This document shows, piece after piece, positions 1 to 5,248 of a DNA stretch of 7,036 nucleotides. Position numbers and translations under genes: made by a program. This DNA comes from Burkholderiales bacterium (GTDB lineage Bacteria > Pseudomonadota > Gammaproteobacteria > Burkholderiales > Casimicrobiaceae): positions 1-7,036 of the forward strand of contig JANXNO010000641.1 of assembly GCA_025354075.1 (NCBI GenBank), in the 5' to 3' direction. Position 1 is the first letter of the stretch. Each line of letters starts with the position of its first letter. The notes under the pieces were generated by a model. That model ran no database searches. It was not told the origin of the DNA and saw only the letters and a list, made by a program, of their open reading frames with translations.

Positions 1-254
1 CAGTGGCAAAAAACGCGTCGGATAGCGTCACGTTTAGTGGCGAGGATGCGGTGATAACCGCATCCGTCGCGGCCGGCTTGATCAAGGATCCTGACTTGAG
101 CGCGATCAAAATTGATATTGACACCAAGCAGGGCGTAGTGAGCCTATATGGCCCGGCACCCTCCGAGGCCGCTCGTCTTCGCGCCACAGACATTGCCAGG
201 GCGGTTAAGGGCGTGTCCGGCGTAGAAAATAAATTGACTGTAAAAACTCGTTAA
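1..254 (+). CDS. BON-domain protein, 5' end outside the window (partial)
   Basis: The visible 83 residues, counted from a GTG at position 3, are almost entirely one BON domain (about residues 16-81). It shows the usual pattern: a predicted helix (ASVAAGLIKDPDL), a strand (IKIDIDTKQGVVSLYG), a second helix (EAARLRATDIARAVKGVSGV) and a final strand (ENKLTVKT). BON domains occur in periplasmic or outer-membrane stress proteins such as OsmY and are thought to bind phospholipid or other envelope surfaces. Members of this group normally carry a signal peptide before the domain. None is visible, so I think the true start lies upstream of base 1 and the GTG at 3 is internal, although it cannot be excluded as a start. 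The TAA stop is followed at once by a rho-independent terminator. The gene faces a second BON gene at 356-673, which suggests a duplicated pair. Confidence 0.85.
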   Translation, partial: VAKNASDSVTFSGEDAVITASVAAGLIKDPDLSAIKIDIDTKQGVVSLYGPAPSEAARLRATDIARAVKGVSGVENKLTVKTR

Positions 255-266
255 GCGCCTGTATGA

Positions 267-304
267 CCAATAAAAAACCGCCAGTCTGGCGGTTTTTTTA
301 TTGG
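267..304. terminator. Bidirectional rho-independent terminator between convergent BON genes
   Basis: A GC-rich stem, ACCGCCAG (277-284) pairing with CTGGCGGT (286-293), is flanked by six A residues on the left and seven T residues on the right. The symmetry extends to CCAAT...ATTGG at the ends. Read on either strand, a stable hairpin is followed by a U-run, so it can terminate both the plus-strand BON gene (12 bases downstream of its stop) and the minus-strand BON lipoprotein gene. The single-base loop in this alignment would open to a larger loop in reality. Confidence 0.92.
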
Positions 305-316
305 TGCTACTGAGAC

Positions 317-347
317 CAGCGCAACATGCCTGCGGCACGTTGCGCTG
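317..347. repeat. Inverted repeat with 14-bp arms and a 3-base loop
   Basis: CAGCGCAACATGCC (317-330) and GGCACGTTGCGCTG (334-347) are complementary except at one position (A326/C338). In a minus-strand transcript that mismatch becomes a U-G wobble, so the RNA stem is continuous in the direction of the BON lipoprotein gene, whose stop lies 9 bases upstream of it. No U-run follows, so it is not a classical terminator alone. It could protect the mRNA 3' end ahead of the terminator at 267-304, or be a copy of a dispersed palindromic repeat. Confidence 0.75.
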
Positions 348-355
348 CCTATCGA

Positions 356-673
356 CTAAGGACGAATTGCGATGCTGTTTTGCACTGCAACTACGCCATT
401 GACGCCGCGAGCGATACGCTCCGCTTGAGCTTTCTCGGCTGCGTTTTTAGCGAAACCTGAAATCTGAACGGTGCCTTTGAGTGTTTCGACTTTGAAGGAA
501 TTGGCGTCGACAGTCTTGTCGTCGATCCAGCGGGCTTTGATCTGCGTGGTGATGGTTGCATCGTCAACGTATTGACCCACTGTTTCCTGGGAACGGGTTA
601 CAGCACAACCGGTGCTGAATACGGTGACGGCTGCAAAGACGGCTGTCGCGATAAATTGAATGGGCTTGTTCAT
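356..673 (-). CDS. BON-domain lipoprotein (OsmY-like, 105 aa)
   Basis: The N-terminus is a lipoprotein signal peptide: basic MNKP, a hydrophobic stretch to about residue 19, then STGC with the candidate lipidated Cys at residue 23. The -3 residue is Ser rather than the usual Leu, a mild departure from the lipobox. A single BON domain fills residues 38-103 (helix DDATITTQIKARWI, strands KVETLKGTVQISGFA, helix AAEKAQAERIARGVNGV, strand AVQNSIAI). The product is expected at the outer or inner membrane facing the periplasm, in the OsmY/YraP-like envelope stress class. The ATG is preceded by AGGAG at 680-684, which fixes the start. It lies downstream of the ferritin-like gene with a 117-base gap, so it may be the last gene of that cluster or have its own promoter. 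Its domain is similar to the convergent BON protein at 1-254. The family call is firm; the physiological role is not known. Confidence 0.9.
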   Translation of the reverse strand: MNKPIQFIATAVFAAVTVFSTGCAVTRSQETVGQYVDDATITTQIKARWIDDKTVDANSFKVETLKGTVQISGFAKNAAEKAQAERIARGVNGVVAVQNSIAIRP

Positions 674-714
674 AGATTTCTCCTGGATTGAACGGGTGAC
701 GAAAGCTGCGATGT

Positions 715-721
715 ATTTATA
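715..721 (-). promoter_or_regulatory. Possible -10 element for the BON lipoprotein gene
   Basis: Read on the minus strand, TATAAAT lies about 41 bases before the ATG of the BON lipoprotein gene, in the only non-coding gap ahead of it. No convincing -35 box (TTGACA-like) is visible 16-18 bases upstream, which would fit an RpoS-type promoter, but that is inference. A short hairpin (GCGCT 728-732 / AGCGC 741-745) sits just upstream. Weak evidence. Confidence 0.25.
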
Positions 722-790
722 GGAGCGGCGCTACTGTCGCAGCGCACCATAGGCCGATCCTTGAACCAGTTACGCTACTAGTTGCTTGAG

Positions 791-1339
791 TTAAGTGGAC
801 AACCAGTCACTGAGTTCATCAGCGTGCTCTTCTTCGTCGGCAAGAATATCTTCCAGCAGACGGCGGGTGGTGGAGTCGTATTCCGATATGAGGTTGATCA
901 TCTGGCGATAGCTTTCGATAGCAATTCGCTCTGCAATCAGATTTGCCCGGATCATGGCCTTCAAATCCTTCGAGCCGTCGTAGTCGGCATGACTGCGCGC
1001 GGTCAAAGAGTCTGGCGAAAAGTCGGGACTACCGCCCAATTGAACGATCCGCTCGGCAAGTCTATCCGCATGACCCGATTCCTCGTTGGCATGCACCAGA
1101 AATTCTTCCGCGATTTTGGAGGAATGAACACCGGTTGCGGTGAAATGATGGCGCTTATAGCGCAGCACGCACACGAGTTCGGTGGCCAGTGCATCATTGA
1201 GCAACTGAATGATTTCTTCGCGGTATGCAGTGAAGCTGGGCGTAACAGCCCCGTCATCAATACTTTTCGCAGCAGCATCCAGCGCGCTTTGATCCAGCTT
1301 TAGTGACGGCGCATTGCTGTCTTTAGTTTTCATGTTCAT
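791..1339 (-). CDS. Ferritin-like diiron protein (bacterioferritin-related, 182 aa)
   Basis: A four-helix ferritin-like fold is expected, cytoplasmic, with iron oxidation and storage or iron detoxification as the probable role. The diiron ligands can be placed by analogy with bacterioferritin: E54 (ALATELVCVLRY), E87 and H90 (EExxH-type EESGH), E137 (AERIAIESY), and E169 with H172 (DEEEHADEL). About 35 residues precede helix A (KSIDDGAVTP), which is longer than in classical Bfr, so it belongs to a Bfr-related family rather than being Bfr itself. I chose the ATG at 1339 because it overlaps the stop of the preceding gene as ATGA, the same coupling seen one gene upstream. An ATG at 1333 (MKTKD) has better Shine-Dalgarno spacing (GAAAGA, 6 bases) and would give 180 residues. 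An open frame extends further upstream to 1450 but lies inside the preceding gene and has no family similarity. It is the fifth gene of the leftward cluster. Confidence 0.88.
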   Translation of the reverse strand: MNMKTKDSNAPSLKLDQSALDAAAKSIDDGAVTPSFTAYREEIIQLLNDALATELVCVLRYKRHHFTATGVHSSKIAEEFLVHANEESGHADRLAERIVQLGGSPDFSPDSLTARSHADYDGSKDLKAMIRANLIAERIAIESYRQMINLISEYDSTTRRLLEDILADEEEHADELSDWLST

Positions 1340-1815
1340 TCTTTCTGTAAAGATTGAGCGGCTTTTTCCAAAAGGGACGTAACCACACCGGTGAAATTCG
1401 AGGAGCGGAAAAGTGTCATCATCACCGCCGTTGTCGACACCAGTCGCCACGGCTTGATGAACACGAGAGCGGCACCTGCTGCTGCGGCTACCGCTATCGT
1501 TGGTAGAGGTTTACGTCGCGCCGTTTCTTCAACTGCCGTGCGCAACAACACGGCACCCGCACGAGCAGGATGGTCGTGCCACCAGGACGCAAGGCCTGTC
1601 TCTGCGTATGACCTCCAGCTGAAGCCCGCCTCGCGATCAGCTTTGGCATCGGCATCGGTCGCCCGGTTAGCGCGTGCTTGCTCTGCACCTCTAGCGCCGC
1701 TGCCTTTATTCGCCGCTTCGCCGCCGTTGTCATGAGACAAAAACTCGACCAATTCGCGTCGGGTTTGTGCAAGCGATGGCTGGCCATTCGTGTGTCGGCT
1801 GGTTTGATCGCTCAT
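1336..1815 (-). CDS. Uncharacterised protein with C-terminal membrane anchor (159 aa)
   Basis: I do not recognise a named domain. The first 65 residues are hydrophilic and low in complexity (rich in Ala, Gly, Asp, Arg), probably disordered. A conserved-looking block follows (SWRSYAETGLASWWHDHPAR, about 66-85), then an amphipathic stretch to PLP at 103-105, then a hydrophobic segment at about 106-121 (TIAVAAAAGAALVFIKPW) and a second weaker one at 124-136. The anchor resembles the one in the DUF883 protein two genes upstream (VAIAAAAGAAIAALLLL), so it may be a diverged partner. The start is fixed by GGAGA at 1823-1827, 7 bases before the ATG, and by an ATGA overlap with the stop of the DUF1469 gene. 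The stop overlaps the ferritin start in the same way. A longer frame to 2004 exists but lies inside the upstream gene. Likely an inner-membrane protein; function unknown. Confidence 0.8.
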   Translation of the reverse strand: MSDQTSRHTNGQPSLAQTRRELVEFLSHDNGGEAANKGSGARGAEQARANRATDADAKADREAGFSWRSYAETGLASWWHDHPARAGAVLLRTAVEETARRKPLPTIAVAAAAGAALVFIKPWRLVSTTAVMMTLFRSSNFTGVVTSLLEKAAQSLQKE

Positions 1816-2222
1816 GATCGAGTCTCCATCACCGAGCGAAATGCTTGCGCGTCCAGACGCAGCTGCGTTGCCAGTGAACTGGCGCGCCGTGGCGCTCCCT
1901 TCGATAACGCAAGGAGCGTCGCGACGACGGTCAGCACGAGCATGACGCCCGGCACCGCAAGCAGCACCCAGATGGGATTTGCGGGCACCGGACTTACGGC
2001 CCACAACATCAACGCAACGCCGGAGAGAATCACAAACGCTAACCCTGAGGCTAGGGCAACAGCACCCGCCACAGCCCGTTTGACGAGCTGTCGCTTGACG
2101 GCCTCAAGTTCGCCCCTGGCCAATGCTGCATAAGCGAGCGCATGATCTACCAGCAAGTCGGGTCGCTGGGTCAGCAGCTTTGGCAGCCGCTTGGTCAGCA
2201 AATTAAGTACCGTCCCGATCAT
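1812..2222 (-). CDS. DUF1469 / 'phage holin family' inner-membrane protein (136 aa)
   Basis: The product has two transmembrane segments, about residues 51-77 (VAGAVALASGLAFVILSGVA onward) and 84-107 (IWVLLAVPGVMLVLTVVATL), with an amphipathic basic N-terminal region containing ALARGELEAVKRQL. This architecture and spacing match the DUF1469 (Phage_holin_3_6) group, found in chromosomal stress clusters of proteobacteria next to DUF883/YqjD-like genes (E. coli yqjE belongs here). Despite the family name, nothing in this window indicates a prophage or lysis role. The ATG has GGGAGA 8 bases upstream (2231-2236). It follows the DUF883 gene by 41 bases, and its TGA overlaps the next ATG, so translation of the following gene is probably coupled to it. 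Confidence 0.87.
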   Translation of the reverse strand: MIGTVLNLLTKRLPKLLTQRPDLLVDHALAYAALARGELEAVKRQLVKRAVAGAVALASGLAFVILSGVALMLWAVSPVPANPIWVLLAVPGVMLVLTVVATLLALSKGAPRRASSLATQLRLDAQAFRSVMETRS

Positions 2223-2263
2223 GTGCGATCTCTCCCGTTCTGCGTCTCAGTGAAGTTGCCCGA

Positions 2264-2677
2264 TTAGCGCTCGATGTAGCGCGTACGCTGATTGCTGCGG
2301 TTTCTTGACAACAGCAGCAGTGCCGCAATGGCGGCACCGGCCGCGGCTGCGATAGCGACCGACTTCATCGGTTGTTCGGTAACGTACGACTCGCACGCGC
2401 TGGCATAGCCAGACACCGCCTTTTTCGCGCGAACGCCTGCGTCACGTGTGCCCGAAATAGCGTTGCTTGCCAGTTCTTGACCGCGTGCGACGAAACGATC
2501 AACGGCAGGTTTAGCTTGCGCTTGCATTGAATCAATTCGGCCAGACACGTTGTCTAGCGCGTTCTGAGCCGCGTCGTGTGCTGAGTCAACCGCATGCTCG
2601 ATGCCATTGGTGACTTGTTTGCCGTACATGCTGGCCGCGTCCTGCGCTTTTTCCGTAGCTGATTTACCAAAATTCAT
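2264..2677 (-). CDS. DUF883 (ElaB/YqjD-like) tail-anchored protein (137 aa)
   Basis: The first 100 residues are helical and Ala-rich with heptad-like spacing (EKAQDAASMYGKQVTNGIEH...), as expected of a coiled coil. They are followed by the typical DUF883 anchor: P103, the membrane segment at about 105-124 (KSVAIAAAAGAAIAALLLL) and a very basic tail (SRNRSNQRTRYIER). E. coli ElaB and YqjD of this family are C-terminal tail-anchored inner-membrane proteins induced in stationary phase, and YqjD associates with ribosomes. The same location is expected here; ribosome binding is not shown by the sequence. The ATG has AAGGA 7 bases upstream (2685-2689). It is the second gene of the cluster, 61 bases after the DUF1328 gene, and precedes DUF1469, the same pairing as E. 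coli yqjD-yqjE. Confidence 0.88.
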   Translation of the reverse strand: MNFGKSATEKAQDAASMYGKQVTNGIEHAVDSAHDAAQNALDNVSGRIDSMQAQAKPAVDRFVARGQELASNAISGTRDAGVRAKKAVSGYASACESYVTEQPMKSVAIAAAAGAAIAALLLLSRNRSNQRTRYIER

Positions 2678-2738
2678 GATGATTTCCTTTGAGAATAGAG
2701 AGAGTGATTGTGTGCGCTGCCCAGACGACGCCAGGGGA

Positions 2739-2903
2739 CTATCCCTTGCGGATCAGACTGATAACGAACGTAACAATTGCCATGAAGGCGAAAATGAAGA
2801 ACAGGATTTTTGCTATTTCTACGGCACCGGCCGCGATACCACCGAAGCCAAATACCGCCGCCACCAGGGCGACGACGAGGAAGATGACTGCGTAATTCAA
2901 CAT
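2739..2903 (-). CDS. DUF1328 (UPF0391, YtjA-like) small membrane protein (54 aa)
   Basis: A 54-residue protein consisting of two hydrophobic segments, about 4-25 ([19 protein letters not shown]) and 30-50 ([21 protein letters not shown]), with a short IRKG tail. The [22 protein letters not shown] start and the [19 protein letters not shown] pattern are characteristic of DUF1328, a small inner-membrane family often placed among stress-induced genes. Function is not known. The start at 2903 is fixed by AAGGAG (2910-2915) 6 bases upstream; an in-frame ATG at 2936 has no comparable site and would add residues not seen in the family. As the first gene of the leftward cluster, it sits directly behind the control region with the two palindromes. 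Confidence 0.92.
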   Translation of the reverse strand: MLNYAVIFLVVALVAAVFGFGGIAAGAVEIAKILFFIFAFMAIVTFVISLIRKG

Positions 2904-2909
2904 GGTTTG

Positions 2910-2915
2910 CTCCTT
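2910..2915 (-). promoter_or_regulatory. Strong ribosome binding site of the DUF1328 gene
   Basis: AAGGAG on the minus strand, 6 bases before the ATG at 2903. It decides between that start and the in-frame ATG at 2936. Confidence 0.85.
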
Positions 2916-3017
2916 AGCGGTTAGCGGACCGTTCATGCGTTGAACCGTCCTAATGCCATAGGGGATAGTTTCGTCGTAGCGCCCGCTTCAAGGCATCAGC
3001 AGGGTGCGCGTGCACGT

Positions 3018-3036
3018 GTAGGGCATAAAGCCCCAC
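3018..3036. promoter_or_regulatory. Palindrome A (GTAGGGC-N5-GCCCCAC), possible operator
   Basis: The arms GTAGGGC (3018-3024) and GCCCCAC (3030-3036) are complementary with one mismatch around the spacer ATAAA. It shares the GTAGG half-site with the other two palindromes, but its spacing differs (GTAGG-N9-CCCAC instead of N6). Its centre is about 20 bases from that of palindrome B, close to two helical turns, so both sites would face the same side of the DNA. It could instead be a hairpin at the 3' end of the kinase mRNA, but no U-run follows on the minus strand. Confidence 0.45.
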
Positions 3037-3038
3037 TG

Positions 3039-3056
3039 CGTAGGACAACGCCCACA
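3039..3056. promoter_or_regulatory. Palindrome B (CGTAGG-N6-CCCACA), possible response-regulator box
   Basis: The 18 bases CGTAGGACAACGCCCACA match the perfect palindrome at 5766-5783 (TGTAGGACAATGCCTACA) at 15 of 18 positions, including 5 of 6 spacer bases. The 6+6+6 layout is that of the GacA/UvrY box (TGTAAG-N6-CTTACA). It lies upstream of the stress cluster and just behind the kinase gene. The inferred binder is the response regulator encoded at 4560-5198. Confidence 0.55.
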
Positions 3057-3072
3057 TGCGTTCTGCGGCGAG

Positions 3073-4446
3073 TTACGCGGCCTGCTCTACCGCTGCAGCC
3101 ACAGCAGGCATCCTGGGTAGCACGACATGAATTCGCGCGCCCTGACCCGGCTGTGACGTAATCGTAAGGTCGCCCTGTAGCGCCTCTACGCGATGACGCA
3201 TGCCGGCAAACCCGTGACTCGCGTTAAGCCGCTTTGCCATGTCAAATCCCACGCCATCATCTCGCACCGCCACCTCAACGTGATGATCAAAACTATGCAG
3301 CGTGACCGTCACTTCCTTTGCCTGAGAATACTTCGAAATATTGGTCAACGACTCCTGCACCACGCGATACACAGTGAGCTCAGCGTCATGATTGAGCTGC
3401 ACAACTTCAAGATCCGTTGAAACATGAATACCCGTGTTTTCGGCGAATTCACGCGCCAGAATTTCAAGCGCGACGAACAAACCCAGATTTGACAGCGATG
3501 ACGGCCTTAAGTCCTCGACAATTTGCCGCTTCAGTGCGATCACCGCGTTCAGTGTTTCTGAAAGATGCGCCAGCCGCTGCACGAGGGGCTCGTTGTCGCC
3601 CACCAGTTTCGAGCGCATGCGCGCCACGTCAAGCTTTGCCGCCGTGAGCAGTGCACCCAGCTCATCGTGCAACTCGCGGGCAAGATGCTCACGCTCTGTC
3701 TCCTGCACCGTTTGCAGGTGATTGGCGAGCACGGTTAGTCTTGCGGTGCGTTCGCGCACCTGGTTTTCGAGTCCGTCTCGCTCAAGTGCGAGCACTCTGC
3801 GCTGCGTTGCCGCCGATGCATCGAGCTTTTCGGTTTGCCGCAGATAAAGCATGAACGCCAGCAAGCCCAGCAATGCTGCGAGCGTCACGCCGATGCGCGA
3901 AATAGTCAAGCTTCTGGCAATGTGGATCTCGGTGGCTTTCATGCTGGCGTCAGCGGTCGCGATCAGTTCCAGCGCGGTGTCACGGGTCGCATTCATATAG
4001 TCACGCCCGAGGTTTGTGCGGATGACCTGCATCCAGTTTTCTGTATCACCACCGACGCTTCGAATTTTGATGGTGACCTCCAGCTCGGCGAGCTTGCGCG
4101 AAACGGCGCGCGACAGTTCGGCAAAGCGTCCCAACTGCTCAGCATCGCCCACATAGGCCAAACGTAGCTTATCGAGCGTAGCAGTGATTTTGGCGGTGGC
4201 CTCTTGATACGGCACCAGGTATTTTTCGTCGCCCGTCAAAAGGTAGCCCCGCTGGCCGGTTTCCGCGTCAAGCACTTGTTGCAACAGCGCATGCAAAACG
4301 GTGCGCTTCTCCTGTTCCCGCGCCATACTGAGCGCAGCCTCAGCGGAGCGACGATACCCCAGCTCGTTCAGCGCCACCAACGAGGCCACCGCGAGCACCG
4401 CCAGCGGCAGCACCAACGCAGCCTTGGGTCGCCACGCGAGCTTCAT
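3073..4446 (-). CDS. CHASE3-domain sensor histidine kinase (HisKA_3 type, 457 aa)
   Basis: This is an inner-membrane sensor that autophosphorylates and passes phosphate to a response regulator. Domains in order: membrane segment 1 (about 8-28); an extracytoplasmic CHASE3 sensor (about 35-178, with the signature LDAETGQRGYLLTGDEKYL at 59-77); membrane segment 2 (about 183-202); a coiled coil (about 210-250); a HisKA_3 dimerisation domain with phospho-acceptor H260 in EREHLARELHDELG; and an HATPase_c domain (about 355-445) with N-box N369 (QESLTNISKY), G1 box DDGVGFD (396-402) and HGFAGM (411-416). No HAMP domain is apparent between membrane segment 2 and the coiled coil. HisKA_3 kinases pair with NarL/FixJ-type regulators, matching the divergent gene at 4560. 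The start at 4446 is set by GGAGGAG (4451-4457); a GTG at 4461 would add five residues that overlap this site. The ligand of CHASE3 is unknown. Confidence 0.95.
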   Translation of the reverse strand: MKLAWRPKAALVLPLAVLAVASLVALNELGYRRSAEAALSMAREQEKRTVLHALLQQVLDAETGQRGYLLTGDEKYLVPYQEATAKITATLDKLRLAYVGDAEQLGRFAELSRAVSRKLAELEVTIKIRSVGGDTENWMQVIRTNLGRDYMNATRDTALELIATADASMKATEIHIARSLTISRIGVTLAALLGLLAFMLYLRQTEKLDASAATQRRVLALERDGLENQVRERTARLTVLANHLQTVQETEREHLARELHDELGALLTAAKLDVARMRSKLVGDNEPLVQRLAHLSETLNAVIALKRQIVEDLRPSSLSNLGLFVALEILAREFAENTGIHVSTDLEVVQLNHDAELTVYRVVQESLTNISKYSQAKEVTVTLHSFDHHVEVAVRDDGVGFDMAKRLNASHGFAGMRHRVEALQGDLTITSQPGQGARIHVVLPRMPAVAAAVEQAA

Positions 4447-4559
4447 GCGTCTCCTCCGCACGGCCGCGCCGGAAAACTCGCCTCGACGGCGATGCGGGAT
4501 CGGGAACGGCGTGCGTCGGCGCTACACTCTCGCCAAGATAAGTCACTGCGGGTCATGAA
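4447..4559. promoter_or_regulatory. Divergent intergenic region between kinase and regulator
   Basis: The 113 bases between the two divergent genes must carry promoters for both. On the plus strand TACACT (4523-4528) is a possible -10 for the regulator, with no good -35. I see no copy of the TGTAGG-N6-CCTACA palindrome here; only a lone TGTAGC half-site occurs (minus strand, over 4521-4526). By this evidence, direct autoregulation of the pair through the same box is not supported. Confidence 0.35.
4451..4457 (-). promoter_or_regulatory. Ribosome binding site that sets the kinase start
   Basis: GGAGGAG on the minus strand, 4 bases before the ATG at 4446 (the upstream GGAG repeat is 7 bases away). 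It rules out the GTG at 4461, whose reading would run through it. Confidence 0.8.
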
Positions 4560-5198
4560 ATGATCAAAATAAAAATTGGGATAGTGGACGACCACAGCAT
4601 TGTGCGCTCCGGCCTGCGGCAGTTTTTTGACGATGAATCGGACCTGCAGGTAGTGGGTGAGGCTGACAGCGGGCGGGCAGCCGTAGAGATGGTGCGAACC
4701 ACCGAAATGGACGTGCTGCTGATGGATGTCTCGATGCCGGGACAGACCGGAATTGACGCAATGGCGATGATTCGAGCCAAAGCGCCGGACTTGGCTATTC
4801 TCATTCTGAGCGGCTACCCTGAGGAGCACTACGCGGTCAATTTGATCCGTCAGGGTGCCAGTGGATATCTCAACAAGCAATGCGAGCCGAGCGAAATCGT
4901 CACGGCGATTCGAACAGTCAATCAGGGCCGACGCTACATCACGCCCGCTGTGGCCGAACTTCTGGCGCAGCAGCTGAACCGGCCCGACGGCGGGCAGCCG
5001 CACGAGCAGCTCTCCGAGCGCGAATTTCAGGTGTTCCTGCGGTTGGCCAAAGGTGAAACCGTGGGGGACATCGCCGAGGCGCTGTCGTTGTCGGTGAAAA
5101 CGGTTAGCACCTACCGCACGCGGATCATGGAAAAGATGGCGCTGTCCTCGAACAGTGATCTGACCTATTACGCGCTCAAAGGCAAGCTGATTGACTGA
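4560..5198 (+). CDS. NarL/FixJ-family response regulator with GacA/UvrY-like HTH (212 aa)
   Basis: This is a transcription factor activated by phosphorylation. The receiver domain (1-120) has the full active site: D10 and D11 (IVDDHS), phospho-acceptor D56 (VLLMDVSMPG), S84 and K106 (YLNKQ). A linker leads to a LuxR-type helix-turn-helix (about 150-195: LSEREFQVFLRLAKGETV, recognition helix SVKTVSTYRTRIMEK). Compared from memory with UvrY and GacA, the LSxREzQ start, KTVxTYRxR recognition helix and the following xxSxxxLTxxA segment are shared, more so than with NarL or RcsB. That points to binding sites of the TGTAxG-N6-CxTACA type. The Shine-Dalgarno is weak (GGG 9 bases upstream). It is divergent from the HisKA_3 kinase, its probable partner. 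GacA itself controls small RNAs, but no such RNA is visible here, so orthology with GacA is not claimed. Confidence 0.93.
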   Translation: MIKIKIGIVDDHSIVRSGLRQFFDDESDLQVVGEADSGRAAVEMVRTTEMDVLLMDVSMPGQTGIDAMAMIRAKAPDLAILILSGYPEEHYAVNLIRQGASGYLNKQCEPSEIVTAIRTVNQGRRYITPAVAELLAQQLNRPDGGQPHEQLSEREFQVFLRLAKGETVGDIAEALSLSVKTVSTYRTRIMEKMALSSNSDLTYYALKGKLID

Positions 5199-5234
5199 GC
5201 GCGCGCCACAGTAGCCGGGCGCCCGGATCGAGCA

Positions 5235-5248
5235 ACGCCTCAGGGCGT
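5235..5248. other. Small hairpin between convergent regulator genes
   Basis: ACGCC (5235-5239) and GGCGT (5244-5248) pair around a 4-base loop, ending at the stop of the stand-alone receiver gene. A perfect 12-base palindrome, CCGGGCGCCCGG, lies at 5215-5226. The 49-base gap between the two convergent regulator genes (5199-5247) has no U-run, so no classical terminator is seen for either gene. Confidence 0.35.

Larger units (their letters stand above)
2904..3072 (-). promoter_or_regulatory. Control region of the six-gene envelope/stress cluster
   Basis: This 169-base gap separates the kinase stop from the DUF1328 start and contains no gene. It holds two adjacent palindromes (3018-3036 and 3039-3056). 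A weak sigma-70-like pair lies below them on the minus strand: TTGAAG (2986-2991), an 18-base spacer, and TATCCC (2962-2967), each only a partial match to consensus. With that promoter, the palindromes would be centred roughly 70 and 90 bases upstream of transcription start, as for activator sites. I see no U-run terminator after the kinase gene, so read-through from the kinase into this cluster is possible. Confidence 0.5.

Noticed and set aside
718..735. Possible third N6-spaced box (TATAGG-N6-GCTACT) upstream of the BON lipoprotein gene
   Set aside because: Three of twelve arm positions differ from TGTAGG/CCTACA, the spacer shares nothing with the other sites, and it is not a good palindrome. 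It may be chance.
782..1303. 173-residue open frame on the plus strand, antisense to the ferritin-like gene
   Set aside because: No recognisable domain, no ribosome binding site, and fully explained as the reverse strand of a gene with conserved diiron motifs.
1812..2222. 'Phage holin' as evidence for a prophage or lysis cassette
   Set aside because: The family is common in ordinary chromosomes beside DUF883 genes, and no endolysin, structural, integrase or attachment sequences are present.
3177..3189. GTAG-N5-CTAC palindrome
   Set aside because: Lies inside the kinase coding sequence, has short arms and the wrong spacing; probably chance.
5215..5226. Perfect palindrome CCGGGCGCCCGG between convergent regulator genes
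   Set aside because: Too short and GC-rich to interpret, without a loop or U-run; a terminator role is unsupported and such palindromes arise readily in GC-rich DNA.
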